From assembly GCA_033557465.1 (NCBI GenBank), contig CM066035.1, positions 897,977,309 to 898,041,308 of the forward strand: a stretch of 64,000 nt of DNA. The letters run 5' to 3'. The DNA is from Ichthyophis bannanicus (Eukaryota; Chordata; Amphibia; Gymnophiona; Ichthyophiidae). A program made the position numbers and the translations under genes. The first letter of the stretch is position 1. Every line of letters begins with the position of its first letter. The notes under the pieces were generated by a model that saw only the letters and a list, made by a program, of their open reading frames with translations, ran no database searches and was not told the origin of the DNA. Shown here in pieces: positions 1-10,045 of this stretch.

Positions 1-22
1 CTGGAAAAGTTGGTTAAAGATC

Positions 23-2158
23 TTGGCGAGTCTAAGGGAGGTAGACTCCCGGAAGATAGACCTAAGCAGAACCGTTCGTCGGTCCCAGCTCGCAACCAGC
101 CGAGGGAGTTTCGTAGGGTCCGGTCAACCAGACAGAATTTTTTCCCTAGGGGTCGCCCCTCGCCTAGAGGACAAGGTTTCCGAGGGTTTCGTGGAGCTGG
201 AAGAGGTTTTGGAGCTTCCTCCTCATCCTCAGGTTCTAGGAAACCACAATGAAGCTGCGGGGGCCCAGGTGAAAGGCCTGCTGGTGGGGGGTCGGTTAAG
301 GCAGTTCCTTCCCGCCTGGGCCCGAGTCATGTCGGACCGTTGGGTACTGGAGGTAATCAGAGAGGGTTATGCCCTCGAATTCACAAAACAAGTTCCCCCA
401 GCCTTTATGCAGTCTCCTTGCGGCTCGCCGGAAAAGAGGGCAGCAATAGAAGACACCCTTTCAAGGCTGATCGAGTTGGGAGCGGTGACTCCTGTCCCGA
501 GAGACCAATACGGTTCCGGTCGATACTCGATCTATTTTGTGGTAACAAAGAAAGAAGGGTCCTTCCGCCCTATCCTGGACTTAAAGCAGGTCAATCGCTG
601 CCTCTCGGTTCCTCATTTTCGAATGGAAACTCTGAGGTCGGTCATTGCAGCGGTAAGACAGGGGGAGTTTCTGACATCTCTAGACTTGACGGAAGCATAC
701 TTACACATCCCGGTACGAAAATCTCATCAGCAGTTCCTGAGATTTGCAGTACTGAGGGGTCATTTCCAGTTCCAGGCTCTTCCCTTTGGCCTAGCAACAG
801 CCCCCAGGACTTTCACCAAGGTAATGGTAGTGGTAGCAGCGGCCCTTCGCAAAGAGGAGATTCTAGTACATCCATACCTGGACGATTGGCTGATTCGGGC
901 AAAATCGGAGTCGGAGAGTCGCACAGCTACGGCCCAAGTGGTGGAATTCCTGGAGGAGTTGGGTTGGGTCATCAACCGAGCAAAGAGCAGATTAATTCCC
1001 TCGCAGGAGATCGATTACCTCGGAGCACGGTTCGACACAAGGAGTGGAAGGGTCTTCCTGTCGGAACAGAGGTTACGAGATCTGAAAAGCCTGGTCTCTC
1101 GCTTCATTTCAAGACGGATCCCTACCGCCTGGCATTACCTTCAACTGTTGGGCACCATGGCAGCGGCGATAGAGGTTGTACCGTGGGCCAAGGCACATAT
1201 GCGACCCCTTCAACGCGCCTTGCTACGACGTTGGTCCCCTCAGCATCATCCATTATCCATGCAGCTGCCCTGTCCTCTTCAGATCAGGAGGACTCTCCTC
1301 TGGTGGGAGTGTCCAAGGAACCTAGGATGCGGGATGCCTCTCGATCCACCCCAATGGATACAGCTGACGACGGATGCAAGTCTCGCAGGCTGGGGTGCTC
1401 ATTGCGAGGGCCAGTTCGCACAGGGGAGCTGGACCCCGACGGAAGCTCGGTGGTCCATCAACAGGCTAGAGCTGAGGGCAGTGGCTCGGGCACTCCGAGC
1501 TCTCGAGCCCTTGGTTCGGCAAAAGGCAGTCCACGTCCTCTCGGACAATGTCACCACGGTGGCCTACATCAACCGTCAAGGGGGGACGAGCAGTCCCCTG
1601 CTAGAGAAGGAGGCAGGCAGCCTCTTACAGTGGGCCGAAGCACACCTATTGGATCTGTCAGCTCAACACGTGGCGGGAGCAGAAAATGTGACGGCCGATT
1701 ACCTCAGCAGACACAAGATAGACCACGGGGAATGGGAGCTAGCGCAGGAGGTGTTCGACCAAGTGGTAGCCCGTTGGGGAGTACCGATCATGGACCTCAT
1801 GGCGCGCTACGAATCATCCAAAGCAAGCCGGTTCTTCAGCCGAAGAAAGGAAAAGATGTCAGAAGGCTTGGATGCCCTGGTCCAGAAGTGGCCTTCGGAA
1901 GGTCTACTGTATGTGTTTCCGCCCTGGGCACTCATAGGCAGAGTTCTAAGACGAATAGAGGCCCACCCAGGTCTGGTAATCCTCATAGCCCCGGATTGGC
2001 CTCGTCGCCCATGGTATGCAGACCTGGTGAGGCTAACGGCTCACCGCCCTTGGAGGCTCCCCAACAGAAAGGATTTGCTACGCCAGGGCCCAGTACTCAT
2101 GCCCCACGTGCATCGATTCTCGCTTACGGCTTGGCCCTTGAGAGGGCGCAGCTCGTGA
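23..2158 (+). CDS. DIRS reverse transcriptase / RNase H polyprotein
   Basis: The product copies element RNA into DNA and degrades the RNA strand. The first in-frame ATG is at 23, but the frame is already open at the window edge, so the true start may lie upstream. The RT core runs from about residue 125 to 340, with SLDLTEAYLHIPV, the block LPFGLATAPRTFTK and the active site YLDD at residues 285-288. RNase H follows with TDAS (D451), RLELRAV (E483) and SDN (D508), the three acidic residues expected. A conserved DIRS segment then runs to the stop (DLMARYES, FPPWAL, APDWPRRPWY); in some DIRS this region is called methyltransferase-like. No internal stop is seen over 711 codons. The end overlaps the recombinase frame, as is usual in DIRS. 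Confidence 0.9.
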   Translation: MASLREVDSRKIDLSRTVRRSQLATSRGSFVGSGQPDRIFSLGVAPRLEDKVSEGFVELEEVLELPPHPQVLGNHNEAAGAQVKGLLVGGRLRQFLPAWARVMSDRWVLEVIREGYALEFTKQVPPAFMQSPCGSPEKRAAIEDTLSRLIELGAVTPVPRDQYGSGRYSIYFVVTKKEGSFRPILDLKQVNRCLSVPHFRMETLRSVIAAVRQGEFLTSLDLTEAYLHIPVRKSHQQFLRFAVLRGHFQFQALPFGLATAPRTFTKVMVVVAAALRKEEILVHPYLDDWLIRAKSESESRTATAQVVEFLEELGWVINRAKSRLIPSQEIDYLGARFDTRSGRVFLSEQRLRDLKSLVSRFISRRIPTAWHYLQLLGTMAAAIEVVPWAKAHMRPLQRALLRRWSPQHHPLSMQLPCPLQIRRTLLWWECPRNLGCGMPLDPPQWIQLTTDASLAGWGAHCEGQFAQGSWTPTEARWSINRLELRAVARALRALEPLVRQKAVHVLSDNVTTVAYINRQGGTSSPLLEKEAGSLLQWAEAHLLDLSAQHVAGAENVTADYLSRHKIDHGEWELAQEVFDQVVARWGVPIMDLMARYESSKASRFFSRRKEKMSEGLDALVQKWPSEGLLYVFPPWALIGRVLRRIEAHPGLVILIAPDWPRRPWYADLVRLTAHRPWRLPNRKDLLRQGPVLMPHVHRFSLTAWPLRGRSS

Positions 2159-3195
2159 AGCGAGGTTATTCGACTTCGGTAATCTCGACCCTGCTGAATG
2201 CTCGGAAACGCTCGACCTGCCTTTCCTATATCAGGGTTTGGCGCATATTCGAAGCATGGTGCGCGGATCTCCATAAGAAACCCTTAGAAGCCTCAGTTCC
2301 GGAGGTGTTAGAGTTCCTACAAGCAGGCTTCGAGAAAGGCTTGGCTCACAGCTCGTTACAGGTTCAGCTAGCGGCCATTTCTTGCTATAGGGGAAAGGTT
2401 CGGGGCAAGTCTCTAGGAGACTACGCTGATGTGGGTAGATTCCTGAGGGCGGTCAAGCGTTTACGGCCTCAGCAAAGATCAGTGATTCCCCCTTGGGATT
2501 TAAACCTTGTTTTGGATTCCCTAACCAGGGAGCCCTTTGAGCCAGCAAGGAGTTCCTCCCTAAAGGACTTGACCCTGAAGACGGTATTTTTGGTAGCTAT
2601 TTGTTCGGCTAGGAGAGTCTCGGAGCTCCAAGCTCTCTCTTCTCGACCTCCATTCCTTTCCTTTTTTAAGGACAAGGTGGTCTTGCGGACAGTGCCTTCC
2701 TTCCTACCCAAGGTCTCCTCTCCCTTCCATATGAACCAAACAGTTTCGCTTCCGTCCTTTGCGGGAGAAGCACAGGAAAGGGAGAGTTCCATACTGCGTC
2801 TACTAGATTTACGTAGAGTGCTGAGATGTTATCTCTCACGCACAGCATCCTTCCGCAAGTCCGAACGGCTTTTCGTTCAATTTGGAGGGCCGCACAAGGG
2901 GGAGGCAGCGGCCAAAGCTTCCATCTCTAGGTGGATCAGGAAGGCTATTGCCTCGGCCTACATTCTCAAGGGGAGGCAGGTATCAGCAGGCCTTCGCACG
3001 CATTCAACTCGAGCGCAGTCGGCCTCCTGGGCAGAGCATAGCTTGGTCCCACCGCTAGACATCTGTAAAGCGGCCACCTGGTCCTCTCTGCATACCTTTT
3101 CTAAGCACTACAGACTGGATGTCCAGAGAAGAGCAGACACCAGGTTTGCGAGTGCGGTACTTCGGTCCGGATTGGCGAATCCCACCCAGGTTTGA
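2101..3195 (+). CDS. DIRS tyrosine recombinase
   Basis: This is the enzyme thought to integrate the circular DIRS DNA by strand exchange. It lies in a different frame from the RT gene and overlaps its end. That frame is open from far upstream (340), but recombinase-like sequence starts only near 2101 (ILAYGLALERAQL), so the start is a domain limit and not a seen initiation codon. The N-terminal SAM-like core-binding part is followed by the catalytic part with CSARRVSELQAL (first Arg), THSTRAQSA (His and second Arg at 3001-3012) and FSKHYRLDV (nucleophilic Tyr at 3109-3111). All key residues of the R-HxxR-Y set are visible. How this overlapping frame is translated is not clear from the sequence. 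Confidence 0.85.
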   Translation, partial: APRASILAYGLALERAQLVKRGYSTSVISTLLNARKRSTCLSYIRVWRIFEAWCADLHKKPLEASVPEVLEFLQAGFEKGLAHSSLQVQLAAISCYRGKVRGKSLGDYADVGRFLRAVKRLRPQQRSVIPPWDLNLVLDSLTREPFEPARSSSLKDLTLKTVFLVAICSARRVSELQALSSRPPFLSFFKDKVVLRTVPSFLPKVSSPFHMNQTVSLPSFAGEAQERESSILRLLDLRRVLRCYLSRTASFRKSERLFVQFGGPHKGEAAAKASISRWIRKAIASAYILKGRQVSAGLRTHSTRAQSASWAEHSLVPPLDICKAATWSSLHTFSKHYRLDVQRRADTRFASAVLRSGLANPTQV

Positions 3196-3211
3196 ACTGC
3201 TCTGTTACATC

Positions 3212-3795
3212 CCGAGAGTAAAGGGACTGGACTGGAGTTCTGCTAAGGAAAAAGTAATTAGTCCTTACCTGCTAATTAGTGTTCCTGAAGGAACTCCAGT
3301 CCAGTCCCTGATCCCACCCAAGTTCGGTTCCTAATGTTCAGAATAGGATAAAGGACCGAAGTCGGGGCACGGAGCGGAGCGGAGGTGGAAATCTCCGGTC
3401 GGAGGAGCCCCCGGCGGCGGGGCTACGGGCTAGGGAGGTTCGGGGAGGAGTGAGTAAAGGCTGGGTCAGCCCTGGGTAAGCCTTCTCCTTCCCTTCCCTA
3501 CCACTGTTCTTTCTGTTTAAAAAAAAAAAAAAAAGAGAGTGCTTTTGTTTGGTTTTCCTGTTTCTTTGAATTTGTTGGTTTTATACATCTTAGTTGCGGT
3601 GCCTATCAGGACTGCTTTTTCATCGGATTACTGGTGCCTATGGGCGGTGCCAGTGGTATTTATACCACACCATCATCAAAACGATGATGGGCTCAGCCTC
3701 CAAGCTGCTGGAAGGGTTGCGAAAACCCGAGAGTAAAGGGACTGGACTGGAGTTCCTTCAGGAACACTAATTAGCAGGTAAGGACTAATTACTTT
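3212..3795. repeat. DIRS terminal inverted repeat and internal complementary region
   Basis: Bases 3251-3309 are the reverse complement of 3737-3795 over about 59 nt with no mismatch seen. The block GGGACTGGACTGGAG near 3219 also recurs directly near 3738 and inverted near 3293. So the 3' end carries a small hairpin plus the right terminal repeat. This matches the DIRS design, in which an internal complementary region is thought to guide circle formation. Between them (3361-3455) lies a GC-rich stretch rich in GGAGC and GGCGG, then an A-tract (3520-3534). Confidence 0.85.
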
Positions 3796-3798
3796 TTA

Positions 3799-3862
3799 TA
3801 TGGATGGGCAGACTGGATAGGCCTATGGTCTTTATCTGCCGTCATTTGACTGTGTTTCTATA
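3799..3862 (+). mobile_element. CR1-type LINE 3' tail (subfamily B)
   Basis: The words GGGCAGACTGGATAGGCC and GGTCTTTATCTGCCGTCAT end in TGTTTCTATAG. Near-identical tails occur at 28745-28917, 60090-60235 and 62165-62378 (plus) and at 10977-11515 and 36795 (minus). The fragment sits directly against the DIRS end, so the DIRS probably inserted into it. Confidence 0.6.
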
Positions 3863-5784
3863 GAACAAACATCATTTTTATATCTAATGTTGGCCCTGTC
3901 TAACATGACAGCTTTGTGGCCTATGTTCTAGCTTGTACCATGTGGATAAGCCGCTGCTGTTTTCAGCTCAAAATGCTAGTTAGCCTCATGAAAGCATTTC
4001 TATTCTTTATTTGCTTGTCAGACAGGTATTATACATTCCTAACAGCCTGAATGGCATTGTCATTAGAGACCAACTGTAGGTGCGCCGCAGGTCAGATTAT
4101 GCTCGAATACCTTTCACTGCAGCCAGAAAAGAGTTATCCAAAGACAAGCAGGTCTGTATCTCAGATGCTTCCTGCTTGGTCTAAAGCCGACGCAGCTCTC
4201 AGAATTTGCAAGTATGTCATCTTTAGAGGTCACTGTCTTGGTGCCCTTTTAGATGGAAGCCAAAGTCATCGGGCTCATCATCATCCAAGTCAAGCTAGAC
4301 TCGGCTCTTGAATTCCATTTTCTACTTAACCTGTTAATGAGATTGTAGGTCCACTTGGGTCAGGGAATACTATACCTGATATATTATGCACCATGAGCTA
4401 CTGTTGAAAAGGCAGGAGCTAAATCCAACTGATAGTACACTAAAAAAAAAGTTTGAAGAGGTAATAATTAGCCACACAGACACACCTTGCTTGGCTAGTG
4501 CCTCATATCAGGTAAGGTGTGCTTGCTGACCAGCAAATATACCTACACATCAGCTCTGACAAATAGGACAGCAATGTTTCTAGAGTTAAGATATTAGTGA
4601 AGCGGGTGAAACAGTAAGTAAACAAAAGGCCCAGGCTGTAAAACAGAGAGGCAGGTATTTCAGATCTTATTTTCCTATTTATCCGGACATGCGTGTTGAT
4701 AGTCAAATGAATAAGTCGGAGTAAGCAAGTTTTTAGAGGTAAATCTGCAACAGGGATGAGGGAGCCCTGAGGAGACATAGCTTTTGCCTTCAGTAATGCA
4801 TAGATGTCTAGCTCAATTATCTCTACATTATAAAGTTTTCACTCTTTACTTTCTGCCAGAAAATAAATTCCTTCCCTCTCTCTCTTTTTTTGCTCTCCTG
4901 CTTTCAGTACTGTATCTATTACTCTTGGTTAATTTTACGGCAGTTACATTAAGCGAGTGGGGTAATTTCATGACAGGACTCCTGGGCTATCCAGGCACAC
5001 AGGAGCATGTACTGCATATTTTACAAAGTACACTCGTAAACATTTATGACTTCTTCAGAGCAGGTGTCAGTTTTCAGAAGAGAATTTGTGCGCCACTAGA
5101 GCTAGTTCTGGGAGCCTGTTTTCTAACAAAGGATGGAGGCGCTGATGTGACCTTTAGAAAATGGGCATAAATAAGTGCTATTTTGGACATTTCACATAGA
5201 TGTCCTGTTATGGAATTAGGCCCCTCCCCTCTCCTGTGCACATAGACACCTGGGCAATTATATAAGACTCCACTTTTGTATGTACAATGCTATTTACATG
5301 CAGAAGTCACTTATAAAGTTACCCCCTTAGGGGATAAAGCTCTACCTAACTTTACTCCCTTGTGTTTTTATTGCTGTTCCTCGGGGTGAAGCACTGCCCA
5401 GTGCCTCATATTTGGTACTTTAGTTCCTATTCTTGGAAACGGGTCTTCTTTATTGATGGCTTGAGGCTGTTGACCAAACGCAGCATGTGATTAATTTTAC
5501 CAAATTCATGAATGGATCCAGGAACTCTGGGACCAATATTCAGGCGACACGGTGACTGGACTAAGTGTGGGTGCTTAACTTACAGCTTATGTTGGCAATA
5601 TCCGTGAGAGCTTTAGCATGTATATATATTACGATGGGGGGGGGGGGGTCCCAATATGCTTACTTGTGTAGGGCCCACTAAAGGATTAATCCTGCCCTAG
5701 ATCTGTGGTCTTCTCACTCCCTCTGATACTAGGATCCCCAAGAGGGGGATCAGTAGCCGATAGTTTGAATATAAATTTAGTCAT
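3863..5784. other. No assignable gene or element
   Basis: About 1.9 kb where I recognise no family. The short open frames at 4051-4311 and 4784-5170 show no known motif. The stretch 5140-5340 (AAAATGGGCATAAATAAGTG and similar words) looks like old MITE debris. A G tract lies at 5635-5648. Confidence 0.4.
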
Positions 5785-6551
5785 CAGGGCTGGCACAAGG
5801 GTATCTGGGGCCCTAAACGAACCTTCAGTCATGCACCCCCAATAGAGAAGCATTTCTGCTTTCCTTTTTTTTTCTCTTCCGTGTCCAGCACCTCTCCTTC
5901 CCTCCTCCCCCCCCATGTCCAGCACCTCTCCTTCCCTCCTCCCCCCCCATGTCCAGCACCTCTCCTTCCCTCCTCCCCCCCCCCATGTCCAGCACCTCTC
6001 CTTCCCCTCCCTTCCTCTCGCCCTTGTCCAGCATGTGTTCCCATCCCCTCCACCCTGGGTCCAACATCTCTTCTTCTTTCTCTTACCCTCCCCAATATCC
6101 AACATTTCCCTTTCTCTTTCCCTCCTCCAGTATCCCTCCCTCCTTCCCCTTCCCCATCCATCATGTTCAGCATCTCCCACTCCCAGCATTTACCTTCCCT
6201 ACGCTCCAGGTGTCCGGCATTTCTCCCCTACCTCTCCTTCTCTTCTCCCTGCCACTGCTACCGCATTACCTCTACCCTCCACTTGAGCCTCATTCAAAGG
6301 CAAATGCAGTATGGTATGGGGCCTTTAAGAAAGTTCTGCCATATCCCATCCCCTCTGACATAAACGTCCTGCTAGAGGGGGGTTCAGATGAGTCAGGACG
6401 TGCGCACACGTGGGTACTCAAAGGCCCGCTGCCACATTGACGGTAGCTTTCAAGTGCTGTTTTGCTTTGCTAGTGCCTAGTTCCCAGCCTTTCCCTGAAG
6501 TCTGTCACCCTAGGTGGATGCCTGGTCTACTTAGTGGTAGGGTTGATCCTG
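5785..6551. mobile_element. hAT-type non-autonomous element
   Basis: The left end starts CAGGGCTGGCACAAGGGTAT followed by GGGGCCC. The right end reads CACCCTAGGTGGATGCCTG and finishes GGTTGATCCTG. Both resemble the common vertebrate hAT terminal type CAGGGC...GGCGCCC. The flanks TTAGTCAT (5777-5784) and TTAACCAG (6552-6559) are a worn 8-bp duplication, matching at 5 of 8 bases. There is no transposase. The interior is taken up by a pyrimidine-rich minisatellite. Confidence 0.6.
5883..6270. repeat. Polypyrimidine minisatellite
   Basis: Four close copies of a roughly 34-bp unit (GTCCAGCACCTCTCCTTCCC plus a C tract) lie between 5883 and 6010. More decayed versions continue to about 6270. The plus strand is almost purely C and T for nearly 400 bases. 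Long ORFs here on both strands are an artefact of the repeat. Confidence 0.8.
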
Positions 6552-8260
6552 TTAACCAGACATCTTTGTTCAGCTGACTTTATTTATTGATAAGCTCAAA
6601 ATCATTCATACTAAATATCTAGTCTAAAGTTAACTGGACAGAGATATTCATTCAACTTTAGGACAACTATTTGGGTGATTAGAGTTATTTGTATAAATTT
6701 GGCTGGCTGGTGCTGAATACCAGCTGCATGCAGAGAACAGCCTCCCCCCCCCCCCCCCCACCACCACCACCCTACCAAGCCATCTCTTTTTTTTTAATGG
6801 GTACATTTTGTACGGGAAGCAATTTGCACAGATCTAATTTAGATGGTGAGCTGGGGGGTAGATGGGAATTTGGAAACCTTCGATTCATTCAACTAATGCT
6901 CCAAGGTTATGGGGTCAATATTCAAAGCACTTAGCCTGTCAGGTAATGATTTTTAGTTTCCCTACAATTCCTATGTAAAAATACATTCGTTGCAATAATA
7001 TGTGCTCTCATGTAGATGATCGATTTTAAATGGTGGTCATATGTTGTGCCTCAAATTCTATCAGTACACTTATAAATTAACTTGTCTTCAATCTTTCCTT
7101 TTTAGTTTTCCATATCCCACGTTTATCAGTTTACCCAAGTTGCTCCTTTCCCCCATATTATATTATTATCTCTAATAGTCCATTTTTTGTGGTCTCCTTT
7201 ATGATCTAATTAATATATAAATGTTCTATTTATATGTCTTCTCATCAATAGTCTCTTTTGAATCCATCATTATTTATTACTACTTTTTATTAACATGTGT
7301 AATAATTGTTATTTTTTATTTTTTATTTATTATATTGTTTTAATTTTATAATATTTTTTAATATTTTACTTATTTAATGTTTTACAGTTTACATTCTACA
7401 TTTTAAATGATTATACATAAAGTTTCTATGTGCCAACTTCATTTTTATAATTATTTGTGCGCCTATTCATTTTTGTTTTTCACAATTATCAAGTATTATT
7501 ATTTTATTAAGTATTATGTATTTATCTCATCGCTTTTAGTTACTTATTATTTATAAATGTTAGCAATTTCGTATATCAATTGATTGTCTGTTCAAGCATG
7601 TTATTATACTATTTTTCTCTTTATAGCCGTATTATAGTGCTACAACCTGTTTGTACCTTGGTGACAAGTTCATCAGATACGGCACTACCTACACATAGTG
7701 TTTTCACCAAACTGTCTTTATGAGACACTCCATTGTATACAACTGTGGTATGTGTTCTCTTAATTTATACCTTTTAAGATTTTTTGTTCTGTTTTATTCC
7801 TATTTATCATGAATATATTCACATTTATATAGCTTCTTAGGTTGTTGCTTCATGCTTCTGTAATCAATCTGTCCACCATTCATTAATATCTTATTCATAT
7901 TTTAATTATTTGTCTCTGTCTCGGCCCTCGTTTTTACAGTTATATTCAATTTAATTTTATTGTTATTTTTATTTTTAATTTTATTTGATGTTTTTTTAAT
8001 AATTATATTTATATCCTTAATTTTTTGTTGTGTCCTCTGGATAGTCTTTTCTGAATTTGCATGTAAACTTATACACATATATCATTAGTTTAGAGATATA
8101 TATATATTTTTTATATATTTTTATCTATGTCTATTGTAATTCATATTTCATCAGATTCATTTATTTGTTTTTAAATGTAGCATAATTATTTATTTATCTT
8201 AAATGTTGCATATTTATTTTTTGATTCTAACATTGTTTATCTATCCTATGGTAGCTGTAT
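6552..8260. other. AT-rich stretch without genes
   Basis: 6552-7000 has a C tract (6746-6760) and (CCA)n but nothing I recognise. From about 7000 to 8260 the sequence is strongly AT-rich with runs of TTTTATT and TATATA. It ends at a hammerhead-like motif and could be the untranslated part of a Penelope-like element, but no coding trace supports that. Confidence 0.4.
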
Positions 8261-8299
8261 GTCCCCCGAAGAAGGCGCAAGCCGAAACGCGTAGGGACC
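8261..8299 (+). ncRNA. Hammerhead-ribozyme-like motif
   Basis: Stem I is GTCCC pairing with GGGAC. The core is CCGAAGA where the consensus is CUGANGA, so one base (U4) is changed. Stem II is GGC-GCAA-GCC with a GNRA-type loop, and the GAAA box is intact. A minimal CGCG stem III is followed by TA at the cleavage position (consensus UH). Minimal hammerheads of this build are known in Penelope-like retroelements. The core change means it may be inactive. Words of the GAAACG type recur at 45474-45510 (minus) and 57010-57063. Confidence 0.5.
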
Positions 8300-8860
8300 A
8301 TCCTTAATAAAGCAGTCGGTTCCAAACCTGCTCTATTCTAGTGCAGGGGAGGGCCATGGCAGGACAAGGACAATGTCAGCACTAATCGGATCAATGGGGA
8401 CTTTATCCAGTTAGCCCGATAAAGCACTCATCTGCTGACTTAGGTCGCTTGAAAAGCAGGTCTAAATTTCAAGGTGGATAGGTACTGGCTGAATACCAAT
8501 GCTGTCAGTACCGATCTACTTCTGATTCACTGCCACTGAATGCTGACCATTTTGGTAATTGGCCCCTACATGTTCAGTGACAAAATTCAGCCACTGAATA
8601 TGTAAGCTAAACATTCAGGTGGTGATGGGTACATAGGGAGCATAACGTTAAATAGTTAAGAATTTGATTTAAAGTTATACATATATTCAGCCGCATTAAA
8701 TGTACAAGTACTGCCACTAAACATTCATGTCTAGCTTTAGATCGATTTCTTAACCATTTAACGTACCCATCTACTACTTGAACAGGAGGGACATAACTAC
8801 ACATGGCTACGGTAAATGAGGAGGCGTGTATTTTATAACCTATGTGTGTACGTGGTGTGT
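8300..8860. other. Unassigned, MITE-like sequence
   Basis: Repeated words such as TTCAGCCACTGAAT, AACATTCA and TTATCCAGTTAGCC suggest an old DNA-transposon derivative. A similar word style returns at 10480-10790. No termini could be fixed. Confidence 0.3.
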
Positions 8861-9075
8861 AGGAGTAGCTCAGCAGCCTGTTGAACGAGAGACCGGGGTT
8901 TGATTCCCTCTGGCACCCCTTGTAGCCTTGGGCAACTCACTTTACTCTCCATTGCCTCCGAAGAAAGGCCTGGCAATCCACATCTGGTCACAATTTGCCA
9001 AGAAAACCCAGGGGCTAGTGGATCACCAGGACTGCACACACCTGTCTATACTTTGCTCCATTCTAACTCTTCCCC
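8861..9075 (+). mobile_element. tRNA-derived SINE
   Basis: The head resembles a tRNA: a box-A-like GTAGCTCAGCAGCCTG and a box-B-like GGTTTGATTCC about 35 nt later. The body (TTGGGCAACTCACTTTACTC, CCTCCGAAGAAAGGCCTGGC) recurs inverted at 31590-31790 and 25085-25290. RNA polymerase III would use the two boxes; the copy is worn and the 3' end uncertain. Confidence 0.6.
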
Positions 9076-9202
9076 AAACATGCCTACTCCCTCATCACAT
9101 ACAAGTTTGCGCCTACTTGGGTTAGCATGTACTTGTATGCATAGGAAAGGGGTGGGTCACATGGGCCCTGGCCCCACCAAAAATTTGCTGCTGCAATCTA
9201 TT

Positions 9203-10045
9203 TATTTATTTATTTTTATATACTGCGTTATATCAGAGTCAAAGCGGTTTACAGATTAACAAGTTTCTAACTATTGAATATAGCATGAAAGCAGAACTCG
9301 GAAGATTGAACAGGTAAACAGGTATCCTGAACTTTGAGAAACTCAAAGGCCTCAGTTAATTACATCTGAAATACAATTATTATATGCAGGGCCATACCGA
9401 CGGTGAAATGTGCCCTGTATGAGTTGCACATCGGGCACGCACCCCCCCCCCCGCACCTCCATCTAGCCACTTTATGGGGGCGGGAGAGAAGAGGCGCGCA
9501 CCCGATGTGCAAGTCACCGGCAAACTAAGCTGGTCTGGTCCCTCCTGGAGAAACAAGATCTGCTTAGTGTGCCAGTGAGGAGACTTAAGGGGCGCATTTC
9601 GGCTCTCTGCTGCTGCCTGCCGCCACTAAAGTAGCAGCGGCAGGCAACAGCAGAGAGTCAAAATGCACCCCTTACGTCTTTGCGCCCTGTGCGGCCGCAC
9701 CGCTCGCACAGGGCTCGGTACAGTCCTAATTATATGACTGTTCTAGTGGGGAATTTGGGGTAACTGGTAAGAGGGGATTAGGTTTCACTGTCAAAAGTAT
9801 TCATTGAAGAGATGCATTTTAAGTTTCCTTCTGAAGTCTTTCAAGTCAGATGTGGCTTGCATGCTGTCGGGGAGCGCGTTTCAGATGGGCGGGGAACACA
9901 GGGAGAAGGCTCGATTGGAAGTGGTCAGCGAGGTCTTTATGTTTAATGTTGGGATACTGAAGGTGTTTTGTCCTGGTTCTATTTGTCTGGTGTTTTGTGA
10001 AGGAGTGACTGCAGAAATTCTGAGGATAAGACGGCAAAGAGCCTT
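9203..10045 (-). pseudogene. L2-like LINE, 3' end fragment
   Basis: On the minus strand the tail is a TAAA-type repeat preceded by AACCGCTTTGACTCTGA and GCAGTATATA, the same design as the L2-like copies at 31803, 44126 and 49681. Decayed C-terminal coding sequence lies at about 9800-10045, where other copies encode the segment with RAF..AP..WN.LP. A hAT-type MITE interrupts it at 9387-9728. There are many stops, so it is an old copy truncated at the 5' side. Confidence 0.6.
9387..9728. mobile_element. hAT-type MITE with perfect 8-bp target duplication
   Basis: The 342-bp insert begins CAGGGCCATACCGA, and its end, read in reverse complement, begins TAGGACTGTACCGA (10 of 14 matching). It is flanked by ATTATATG on both sides (9379-9386 and 9729-9736). 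An 8-bp duplication is diagnostic of hAT transposition. Inside, 9589-9624 and 9632-9673 form a GC-rich hairpin around CTGCTGCTGCCTGCCGCC. There is no coding sequence. Confidence 0.82.

Larger units (their letters stand above)
1..3800 (+). mobile_element. DIRS-like tyrosine-recombinase retroelement, 5' part outside window
   Basis: The sequence holds, in DIRS order, a reverse transcriptase, an RNase H, a post-RNase H domain and an overlapping tyrosine recombinase. They are followed by a GC-rich 3' region and a self-complementary terminal block. DIRS elements have no integrase or protease and insert through a recombinase acting on a circular intermediate, so no target duplication is expected. 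The left terminal repeat and most of the gag-like ORF lie before base 1. The right end is placed near 3795-3800, where the inverted repeat stops and a CR1-type tail (3799-3862) begins, so it seems to have landed in an older CR1 copy. Long undamaged frames point to a fairly recent insertion. Confidence 0.88.

Noticed and set aside
340..2100. Very long open frame overlapping the DIRS RT gene
   Set aside because: Only its last third encodes recognisable protein (the recombinase). The first part is serine- and glycine-rich and reads the RT gene out of frame.
5686..6440. Several overlapping ORFs on both strands, rich in Pro/Ser or Gly/Arg
   Set aside because: They read a tandem pyrimidine minisatellite in different frames; a repeat without stops gives open frames by chance.
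8861..8940. Possible functional tRNA gene (boxes A and B present)
   Set aside because: No cloverleaf can be closed, and the same head is repeated with SINE bodies elsewhere.
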